From Rotaria sordida (taxonomy: Eukaryota > Rotifera > Eurotatoria > Philodinida > Philodinidae): a DNA stretch of 64,000 nt. The stretch spans positions 1 to 64,000 of the forward strand of contig CAJNOL010001392.1 of assembly GCA_905250125.1 (NCBI GenBank), read 5' to 3'. Each line of letters begins with the position of its first letter. The stretch's first letter is position 1. The notes under the pieces are model-generated. The model ran no database searches. It had not been told where the DNA came from and saw only the letters and a list, made by a program, of their open reading frames with translations. The position numbers and the translations under genes were made by a program. Below, in pieces: positions 13,305 to 23,400 of this stretch.

Positions 13305-13610
13305 TGGTTATAGAAATAAAAATAATAAGAAATTAAGATAAACAAAATAAAAAGAAGCAAATAAATAATGAGCGAACAGCAACAAGCCGATAACAAATAG
13401 ATCGCCAGTGTAAACAATTAAAGAAAAAATTTGTCTTTAAAATACGAATATAAATAAGACAGATGGTTTCTCTGACGGTCGATTATTTTTAGAAATCAAC
13501 TATCATTTATTACATATTATTTATTTTTCGTATTTTTTGTTAATATAACGACGCTTCAGATGTGTGAATTCTACATTTCAACCCCAAAAAGGCTGCACTA
13601 ACAAGCTTTT
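13305..13610 (+). repeat. dispersed repeat, copy 2
   Basis: Second, same-orientation copy of the repeat at 12405-12720, about 900 bp away, with considerable divergence between the two. It lies about 300 bp upstream of the F-box gene start. Confidence 0.65.
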
Positions 13611-13911
13611 ACAATAAAAAATTTCATTTTCATTGGTTAGAAAACAATTCATATCATCTTTGTAAAAATAATTTTAAACTTCAACAAAGAGAAGAATACC
13701 AATTCGAAGACTAAAAAAGATTTAGATTATCATATAATTTATTTGGCATAAAAGTAAAATTCTTAGTTTAAATACTTTTTTTATTAATCAAAGATAACGC
13801 ATAGAGAGAGGAGGGAGAAAACATTATTGCACGTGCATATATATATATATATATATATACATTCTTTTTCGTTATTCTCGATCAGTATCATCGTTATTTC
13901 TTATTGTAAAC

Positions 13912-16900
13912 ATGGAACGAACAAAACGGCAATTAGATGACATTGTTCACGATTTTAATAACAACAAAAAACAAAAATTATTAGTAACAACAAATAAGTC
14001 AGTCATTTAAAATCTATTTTATGATCTGCAATTATTTAATTTAGATCTTATTTTGAAAATTTAGCAAACGAAACAATTTATGAAATATTTGAATATCTTG
14101 ATGTTTACGATGTTTATCATGGATTCTTTTATCTTAACAATCGATTTAAAAATTTACTTATTAATTTCAATATTCCTTTTCAAATAAATCTTTCAACAAT
14201 ATCAAAATCCGATTTTGAACTTTATAATAAAAATGTTATTAAACCAAATAAATATCGAATAAATATTCTTCGATTATCTAATCCATTTACAGTTGATATT
14301 ATTTTTTCACCACCACGTATTATTTGTGATTTTATTCAACTTGAAAAATTAATTTTTGATAATATGAATTCAAAATATCTTAATAATATTCTTAAACATT
14401 TAATACATTTACCTAAATTACATTCATTAATTCTTTCTCCTATTGATTACATTCAAGATCCAAGTATTCTTTTTCTGCATATATTTCGTTTATCAAAATT
14501 AAAATATTGCAAATTAACATATCGAATAAAAGATAAAGAAAAAGCATTACCTATAGATTTTCATGGATGTAAACACAGTTCTATTGAATATCTTATGATT
14601 AATAGTTATTTTCGATATGAATCATTTAATGGTTTATTCAATTATCTTCCAAAACTTCGTCATTTAACAATTAATAATGTTGTTGGATCGGATAATTCAC
14701 AGATAGAATATTATCCAATTGTATTAAAAGATTTAAAATATGTTTCATTTAAACTTAATTCGATTCATTTCTACCAATTTGAAGAGTTAGTTAAAAACTT
14801 CTTTAATCATATTGAAATTTTACAAATATCAACATTTGATGCTCACACATATTCACATGGAAGACAATGGGAAGAATTAATTTTATCTTCAATGCCAAAT
14901 TTACGTATTTTTGATTTAAAAAATGATTATTCTGGAATAATGCAAAATTTCTTCTATATTTGTTCAAGTGGTCAATTTGCATCGAAGTTTTGGACTGAAA
15001 AACAATGGTTTTTTGCACATCAACATGATTCACACGACAAATCTTATAATGGAATATTTTATTCAACAAATCCATATCGGTAACAAAAAAATATGAATCT
15101 ATTTTTATGAAATAGTGATTGGAAGTAATAAGTCGAATCTATCCCAAGGTCAATAAGTGCATTTTTCGTGCCTACAGGTGTGTGTGTAATAACCCTCAAT
15201 GTGTCGGTTTTCCTAGGAAAGGCAGGATAGCTTGTAAATGTATGCTTTACAATCGGAAGCAGAGTAAAAGATCAATGGGTACATTTCCGTAGCAATGGAG
15301 GAGGGACATGATTGTTAATCAGTTGATTGCCATGGGCATCGGCTTCAAATATACGTTCTGACTAGGGATCAACTTTTTTTTTAGCCCCGGTCGGGATGTT
15401 TCTGATTTTTGACACTCAATCTTGATCTGGAAAGAAAAGTTTCAGCATTTTTTAGGTCTGAATTTGGAAAGAATCTTTAATACTCATTTTTTTTTATTGA
15501 TTCAGTTGACGAATGCGATTCTTTTTGAGTGTTTAAACTGAATTTACGTTCGTTCATATAGTGGATAACATATCGTGCTAATTCAGTAAGATAATAACAC
15601 TGCGAAATAAATGCAGCAATAAGATGATATTATATATGTTTGATTTATCAAAATCAAACTAAGAACAAACTAATCTAATAAATATATAAAGAAGAATGTT
15701 TGTTTGTATGTTTGTCTGTTTGTTTGTTCTTTATACATTTGGACACCGCAGGAGCCAGTGCAACCAAACTTTGCATGATCTTCTCTTTTGTCCAGAGGAA
15801 GGTCGGGAACCTCTTTTCGATCGAAAATTTTGACCTCTACGGTACTTAATAACCCGATTGTTGGATCACTACAGTAGGTGTTCCATACAAAATGTCCATG
15901 CATGTGATTGTTTTCGCAATAACTCGAAAACGAAGATCTAGAATTCTTTTAAGTGGGGGCGATTTTGGTCAAAAAACATCTTTTATACTTCGTTTGAGGC
16001 AGTGTCGATCCATTTTTTGGGTCTTTTCTGCTGGAAAAAGCCGAAAAGTTTTTGAGAATAGGGTCAATCGTCCCCAGCGCCTTTCCCTCTCAATCCGCCG
16101 TTGGAAATGGGGTATTCCGCTCCAGATTTTGAAAACGTTTTTGTTTTTCGCTTGCCAAAAGCAAAAAACGCCTGTTTTTTCCTGTGTTTTTCAGGAAACT
16201 TTTCGTTAACCCATCGTCCGAACTAGGATGACCACCAGCCTCCAGCGAGAAAACGGGTTGCAGACTCAAAAATCCGCAATTTTTGAACCTTACTTGCTCC
16301 CCTAAGAGCCACATATAGAAAATCTCTGTCGTGATTTGTAAGACAGGATGACGTTCACTTTTCTCGCTCTGAACTTCAACGCGCATTTTCAATCGCGTTT
16401 CAGAAAGTATTAAGAAGAACAAAAATTTTAAATTTAAAAATATCAAAATCTTTTTAAAAAGTTCCAGTTTGTCATAAATGAAATGTTGAATTTCTCCGAG
16501 CAATGCCAGGTACTTCGGCTAGTCTGGAATAAATGAATTTTCGATCTTGTAAGAAAACCATCACTACACTGAGTAAAGATTTTAACCTATTATATAGGTC
16601 AATGTCTAAATCATTTAAATGTGTTTTTTTATAGCCACATACATTCTATATTGGTAAATTTATCCATATTTTTAACTCGCTTTTAAGCGAAGTTTTTTCC
16701 TGGTAGTCCTGATCCCGAGCATCTCTAGTCAAGGTGTAGATTTTCTTGATAAAAGGAGAGAGACGAAGGACAGCTTGTTGATGTATGGTTTATCATAGGA
16801 CTCAGGATAATAATTCGACAAGTACAGTTTCATAGCAATGGTGGACAGATGATTGTTTACCAGTAGATTGCCATAGGAATCGGCTTGAAAAATACGTTCT

Positions 16901-18335
16901 GACAATAGACGAAATCGTTAGTCATTAGATGCATTTTTATAGCAGCCAGAGCTATCAATTCTTCATTTAGATTGCATTGTTATTTTAAGGGTATCCCTTC
17001 TCTCTGTTTTTACCACATACAGAGCAGTAGAAATAAGGCAACCCATGTTCGAGGAAAAAAGATGTTAAAGTGAGTTTTCGCGGTTTTTTTAGCCGAAAAC
17101 CTTGGTTTTTCGTAAGGTCATATTCAAGTATATTATGACCCTCACGAAACTTTATCCGATAGGGCTGAAAATTTTTTGAAGATACCTAAAACTACATTTC
17201 AGAGGTAATTTTAAGTTTTTCTTAAAAACTCGCTTCCTTTTTTTGTATGAAGGAACGACATAATGGTTCACTGCCTACAAGATTCTGTAAATTCGAATAG
17301 GAAATTCAAAAACAGAAACGGTCGATTTAACCACTCGAGAATATTTCCAGATATCTATAGCAAAAATTCCAACTCGATCGGATAAAGTTAAAGAAGGACC
17401 GTAAACAACCTGATTCGGTAAAACTCGAGTTTTCCGCAACGCTAAAGAAAGAAAAGTACTTCGTTATCACTTTTGTAAAAATTAAATCGTTGGAATTCAG
17501 TAACTTTGTAACAATATAAGTTATTTTAAGTCAAATGACGTCTCTGATTGTTCACGACACTTAGGGCTATCATATCTTATATCCTGCTTAAAATCGAATT
17601 TTTAATCGAAAAAGAGAGAATACCCTTAAAATAATGTTATTGATTTATTTTAGACGAAAAGATTTTACATTTTATTGGCACCAGGATTACGAGATTAAAT
17701 CACATGTTCGAAACTCTGATTTCAAGTCAGTTAAACATATGTATATCTGTGGTAAAAAACCTATCAACAATTCTGTTATTTATTGTCCAAATGTAACTGA
17801 ATTAACAATTAAGAATTATTTTAAAACATATGATGATTCGATTTCAACAATTCTTAATCAAATTATTCCTTTAAAACAGCTTAATAAAATGGTTATTGAT
17901 TGTGATAAGTTTTCAGTTGAACAGATTGTGAATTTAATACGTTCAACACCTAATTTACATACATTAAAATGGAATATTCAATCTATTAGTGAATCTAAAT
18001 TAAAATTAATTCAACAAAGTGAAGTATTTCGATACGTATCAAGTACAAATAATATTCAAAATTTACAACTTCTTCATTGTTATTCATTCGATGAAATTCA
18101 ATTTTTTATTAATTTATTTCCACAATTAAAATATCTTAAAACTGGAATATATAGAAAAGAAATAATTCCAATTATACAATGTCTATTATCAAAAATGCAT
18201 CATTTGTTTTTCTTATGTATTACAAATATCTCAAAAACATATTTACAAAAATTACATGGTTTAATTAAATCAGAAAATTTACTTGATGATTATTTTATTA
18301 AATTTATTGATCATAATTTGTATTTATGGTGGTAG
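13912..18335 (+). CDS. F-box domain protein, bdelloid-type family (3 exons, 600 aa)
   Basis: Exons 13912-13997, 14045-15079 and 17654-18335 join in frame to 600 codons plus stop. The introns are 47 bp and 2574 bp, both GT...AG. The first codons of exon 2 give the F-box core (FENLANETIYEIFEYLDVYD, residues about 31-50), the segment that binds Skp1 in SCF ubiquitin ligases. The remaining about 500 residues are leucine/isoleucine-rich LRR-like repeats for target recognition. A conserved-looking block GQFASKFWTEKQWFFAHQH leads to FYSTNPYR, and the next exon restores it as NPYR-RKDFTFYW, as I recall for bdelloid relatives. Without the second splice the frame stops at 15081. Role in ubiquitination is inferred from the family. 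The 2.57-kb intron is about 40 times longer than its neighbours and holds repeats. Confidence 0.88.
15200..16903 (+). repeat. diverged direct repeats inside F-box intron 2
   Basis: Segments of about 160 bp at 15200-15362 and 16738-16903 resemble each other in the same orientation. Both carry CAGCTTGT/TAGCTTGT, TAGCAATGG, GATGATTGTT/CATGATTGTT, GATTGCCAT, ATCGGCTT and the shared end ATACGTTCTGAC. The 1.4 kb between them contains a GTTTGTTTGT-type simple repeat at about 15698-15729 and no intact protein frame. This could be flanking repeats of a decayed element; the type is not identifiable. Confidence 0.6.
16983..17631. mobile_element. MITE-like insertion in F-box intron 2
   Basis: Terminal inverted repeats TTTTAAGGGTAT at the left and ATACCCTTAAAA at the right, both continuing inward into CTCTCT/AGAGAG, enclose about 650 bp with no coding capacity. 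Flanking octamers are similar (ATTGTTAT and AATGTTAT), as expected for an 8-bp target duplication with one change. The right end lies about 22 bp before the splice acceptor at 17652-17653, leaving the acceptor intact. Confidence 0.6.
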
Positions 18336-18974
18336 AAATTGTATAGTCGTTTAGGACATGTTTTATTGTTTTGTATATAATTAATAATTACTTTTAAATA
18401 AACGAGAGACATTAATCTTTAACTCAACTATCGCAAATAAAACGTATAATTATATTTAAGAAATATTTCGAATTGTTATTTATCACAATTTATAAGATAA
18501 TATAACGGTTGAGCTTCTATAGAATATCAATATAAAAGTTCTTTATCCTTTTATGAGACGTGGATAACGATCTGCAAAATGGTCTTGGTAGTTTGTTTGT
18601 TTTTACTAAGAACTAAACTAGACCACGCTTTTGATATTTATTATTCTTTTATGAACAAAGATCTAAACAACAACATTTTTTTATTGCAATCTCTACATAT
18701 ATTCCCTAGTGACCTTAGTTTTGATCTGAAGAATCGAAATTATACAATAACTTGTCTGGTTTTATTGACTATGTGGATCACAATATTTTAATTTTTCAAG
18801 CACAATTCTCATAAAACAATTAAAATTCGAGAAAAAAGTCGATTGCTGAGAAGCAAGAGTTGGGATCAGTAGATTAATTTATATTGTATTCAATACAAGT
18901 CACTGTATTTTCTTTAGGTTCACACACCCTCATCTCAATTTTGAAAATCTGATCTAGACTCGATTCTAATTTAA

Positions 18975-19298
18975 ACCTTTCTTGCCTGCGGCTAAATCTG
19001 ACGATTTGGAAGGATAATTCGCTCAACAACATCAATCTTGTGATCCCTAGTACACATAGGAAAAGTTTGAACCAAATCCAACAAACATCTTACGAATTAT
19101 AGTGTGTGTCATCACGTTATATATTCAGCGAACATTAAAAAGTTATTTTTTGATAAAGACTAGATTGAGATTGTTGATTTGAAGTCTACACTAGATAGGG
19201 TTTGAATTGATATAAAATCTATTTCTAAATGTCTCATAGTTCAAGAGAATCAAATTTTTATAAAATGGTCCCTATAGGAACTAAAGGGCAAGAAAGGG
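18975..19298. mobile_element. piggyBac-like MITE (TTAA flanks)
   Basis: The 324-bp segment is bounded by TTAA on both sides (18971-18974 and 19299-19302). It ends in inverted repeats ACCTTTCTTGCC and GGCAAGAAAGGG, 11 of 12 paired. TTAA target sites with CCCTTT-type ends are typical of piggyBac elements. There is no transposase frame, so it would be non-autonomous. Confidence 0.65.
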
Positions 19299-19637
19299 TT
19301 AAATCGAACTAGAAATCAATACCACATGATGAGATCCTTTGTCGGATCGAAACACGTCGTGGTGGTTTCTATACTCACCCCAAGCATCTTGGCTGCTACA
19401 ATGATACTTAACAACATTTTTATGAGTTCTATCCGCCTACTCGGATCGGATCAATATTTTAGGTAATGCAGCAAGGACCTTTCTGAAACGTGATATTTTA
19501 ATGAATGACATTACTATTTCCAGGTGCTCTAGTTTGTCCTCATCTATAGCTTCTTTGTGAGTGAACGCATTGTTAGAGCTCCACAGCAGCATGTTCCGTG
19601 GTGCAAGTTGTCTTTCTTTGAACGTGATGAATCGACT

Positions 19638-19728
19638 AGGGTGTGTATATGGGTGTACGGTGTGCGTGTAGCTCATTTCTTTCCCCCCCCCCCCCAAACC
19701 TGTACCCATACCCACACCCACACCCAGA
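19638..19728. repeat. telomere-like hairpin with C-run
   Basis: A G-rich arm (AGGGTGTGTATATGGGTGTA and further GTGT units) is followed by a run of C and then a C-rich arm CCCATACCCACACCCACACCC. Same G-first polarity as the others; the long C homopolymer at the junction is unusual. Confidence 0.75.
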
Positions 19729-19985
19729 AAAATCCGGGAAGCGAATTGCATTACTGGCTAGTAGCTATTTTTCACTATACTGGACCTAAGTTTTTGATCT
19801 TATTAGACCATAAAGAACTTCAGGAAGTCCCAATGCCCTGTAATATACGGTAAATATATAATACTGTATAACTATATAATAACTAATGAATATAACTAAA
19901 TCCTCAATTTAAAACATATTTTTTACTGATATGGTTCCATTAATAATTTTCACCTATTTTACGTACTTTGTGATACCTGCTGCTT

Positions 19986-20055
19986 AGGGTGGGGTGTGGG
20001 TGTGTGGGTGTGGGCGTGAGTGTAGGCGTTGATATTTTCTCATCACCCACACCCA
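19986..20055. repeat. telomere-like hairpin
   Basis: A G-rich arm AGGGTGGGGTGTGGGTGTGT continues through GTGGGCGTGAGTGTAGGCG. It is followed by a loop with TGATATTTTCTCATCA and a short C-rich arm CCCACACCC. Confidence 0.8.
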
Positions 20056-20114
20056 AGAGAAGAAATAATCTACAATTGTACTTTTTTCATTCTTCATATA
20101 AACAAAGTAGTAGG

Positions 20115-20383
20115 TTATCATTTGCCCTAAATTGTGGTTCCCTAAATTACTCCCTAAATGAGTTCCCTATTTATGTCCCTAAATCAAATAATAAATTTCT
20201 GGTGACCAGAAAAGTATGTTTTCATGCAATCTGAAGATGATGGTGAAGAAAAGAGTGTGTTGTTATATATATTATGATCAAGAAAATCCCTAAATTAAGC
20301 TGGTCCCCAGAAGTTTTTTGATTGATTCAACAGCCACAAATAGGGAACTTATTTAGGGAACCACAATTTAGGGCAAATGATAA
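20115..20383. mobile_element. MITE-like element with about 33-bp inverted ends
   Basis: The left end TTATCATTTGCCCTAAATTG continues GTGGTTCCCTAAAT and is matched exactly, inverted, by the right end finishing GGGCAAATGATAA. The interior carries further TCCCTAAAT/ATTTAGGGA copies and no coding capacity. The element is 269 bp. The target duplication is unclear. Confidence 0.7.
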
Positions 20384-20451
20384 TCATTCAAACAAAGTGT
20401 GCCTAATTTTTTGTGTACGGCAGTAAGTCTTGTATGCGAGTGTGATGAACT

Positions 20452-23400
20452 TCAATTGAATGGACGACGAATTGTTACTGTTCGATTGCTGAACCATTCA
20501 ACTAAATTGGGTTTTGCCTTTTTAATCCATTGAATATTAGCACGAATACGTTCGATTGTTGCTTGAAATTCGACACTCACTGTATTAGTGGTCTGTTCAA
20601 AGAATCGTTCAAATTCGCCCAATTGTTGTTCGGTATTAAATCGTTCTGCGACATCTTTGATAAGATTGGCAAAATTGATTGATTCACTAAATTCTTTAAA
20701 CAATTGTCGCCATTGAGAACGTACAAAAGTCCAACATTCAGTTTCAGCAATGAAATTTCGACATATAGTTCGTATGCCGATGAGTCCATCTTGTCGTCGA
20801 ATAATATTCAATTGAGAATCGAGATGAATTTCGAGTAAATATCGAATTAATTCTATGTCACGTGTACATGCTAATGCTGATTGTATTCTAGCTTTTTCTT
20901 GTGGATCATTTGATTCTCGATATTGACGAAGGAGAAAATAAAATTCCACTCGACTACCTAAACGAATAATAGTACAATAGACAAACGAACGATGATTAGG
21001 TTCGATTGAATTATTCGATGGTTGATTGAACCATGATTGAAAGAGTGATTGAGCATGTCGAACGCAATCATCTAAATTGTAATGACATGCTGTCGATATA
21101 ATCAAATTTCGATGAAGTGTATCGAGCCATTTCTCTGTCATATTCGATGATTGTGATTGTTGCCAACCGAGTTGAGTGTAAATAGGAAAGATCAAATCGA
21201 TAATATACGATTGAAATTGTTCGTACAGAATGATATCTGCACTTTTTGATGCAATCATCTGTTCGATGTAGGAGAAACTGGCAATAATACGATCCCACAC
21301 AATATATTCAAATTCAGAATGTACATAACTGAGTAAATCGAATACGAGAGATGTTTGAAGAATATCTGTTAAAAATAGAAAAAAAAAAGAGCAAATGATA
21401 TCGCGTATCACTGAGATGCTTACTCGTTCGAGCCAAATTAAAAGCATCATCGACAAGACCAGCTCGTTCAATTACGGTAAATTTCTCGTGATCAATATTC
21501 AGTTGTTCAATAATCATCTTCCAATTTCGTTCATCATAATTCGTACGAAAAAATCCCAATAAATTCGGATTGGCTAAAAGCCATTCATTCGATTGTACGT
21601 TTATATCCATGGTTATATTCATCTGTGGTCGATTGAACCAGATGATGTTTGATGAGAACTTAAATTGAAGTGGAATATACCATAAATACTTATGTGGTGA
21701 TGGAGATGGTTGTGCTTCTGAATCGAACAGGAACTGATGTTGAGTCACTGTGATACGTCTAGTAGTATAATCGCGTATAACTTGAACATATGGATAACCC
21801 ATTTGATTAGTCCACGTACTCATAATCATCTCAAGAGTTGTATTACTTGGTAATTGTATATTATCGACAGACATTTGTTCATTCAATGCTTGCCAGAGAT
21901 CAGTCTGTTTTGCAGTCGAATACAAATGACGTTGAAGATATTTGGTAATACCTTTATTAAAAGTCTTATCGGACATAAAATTGTTCATCATTCGAAGTAA
22001 CGAAGAACCTTTCGAATAGGTAATGGAATCGAAAATACTTGTTAGTTGATCATTACGTGTAAGTTGCATATTAACTGGATGTGAAAATGATAGAGCATCA
22101 TTTTGCATAACGGCAAGCCATCGTTGAATAATTAATTGTTGATATGAATTCCATTCTGAGTGAACTTTATTTGTACCAACGAATTGCATCCATATTGCAA
22201 AACCTTCTTTAAGCCACAAATCATCCCACCAAACAGGTGAAACGAGATTACCAAACCATTGATGAGCAAGCTAAATGAAAAAAAAAAGATAACAGAAAGA
22301 ACAAAATCATAAAAATGAATCTTTTGTGTTTCACTTCATGAGCAATGACGGCTGCTACACCTTGTTTGTTGGACGAAGATGACGTACGATTATTATAGAA
22401 AAGTCGTGTTTCACGATAAAGAATACATCCGAAGTTTTCCATTGCACCTGAACAAATAGGATCAGAGATAGAAGATTTTTCTCAATACTTTACCAGCATT
22501 AAAATCAGGTATAGCAATATGATCACATTTAGGTAATGGATAATTAATTTGATATTGTTCTTCAAAATCACGAATCTTTTGTGTTGCTATTTCAAGTGCA
22601 TAATTCAAATTATCTTTTTTCTCTGGTTGAGCACATATACTTGTTGTAATATTTCTAAAACGTCCCGTATTATTTCGTGTCAAACAATCAAAATCAGCTA
22701 CGACTAGTGCCAGTAAATACGAACTCATTGGTACAGTTTTTTGAAATTGTGTTAATATCCAACCATTCGATTGAATCGTACTATTCTCAATAGGCATATT
22801 GCTCCATGCTCGATATTGTGATTCATGTTCGATTGTAACGGTAAACGTTGCTTTGAGAGCGGGCTCGTCAAAACATGGCAAAGCACGTCGTGCTCCAATC
22901 GGTTCCATTTGTGAAGCAACTAAATATCGTCGAACTTTATTCGATGATCGTACATAAGAACTAAGATAGAAACCATTCGTATCATTTTTTAATTCACCTA
23001 CATAATTCATTGTTAAGATTGGTTGTTCATTTACTTTTAGTGCTCGATTGAGTATAATGGTGAAAAAGTCGAGATCTTCATTGAATGATGTTGATATTAC
23101 AGATACACCGGAGGTTATCTCAATTGTTTCGCGCACCATAATGAAACGTTTGTGTAAAACGATACGATCTGTCGGCTGAATCACATTGAGATGAATATGA
23201 ACACGTCCATCAAAGATAGAATAGCGAAGATTTTCATTGGTAATATTCAAATAGGGTTTAACATAGAGATCGTAATGAATTGGTACGATAGTCGACGGTA
23301 AACGATGACTGACAATGGATGATTGATTGTTTGCACGAAAGAAGGCAGTGATTGAACCGAGATTTGCTTGATTCCATGCAATGTTAGCATTGATTCTATC

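Larger units (their letters stand above)
10890..13911. other. non-coding, repeat-bearing stretch
   Basis: No gene recognised. It holds two diverged copies of an about 310-bp repeat, a telomere-like hairpin (both listed separately), a C-rich tract near 12198-12220 and an (AT)n microsatellite at about 13836-13858, just upstream of the F-box start codon. Confidence 0.6.
18336..20451. other. intergenic cluster of small elements
   Basis: No gene is supported between the F-box gene and the aminopeptidase 3' end. The region holds two MITE-like elements and two telomere-like hairpins, listed separately. Confidence 0.6.

Noticed and set aside
15892..16503. Overlapping frames of 105 and 137 codons inside the F-box intron
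   Set aside because: They lie on opposite strands of repeat DNA with no recognisable domain, and would require transcription within the intron.
14364..18335. Treating the F-box gene as split into two genes or as a pseudogene stopped at 15081
   Set aside because: An in-phase donor and acceptor rejoin the protein within a conserved block; the stop lies inside the intron.
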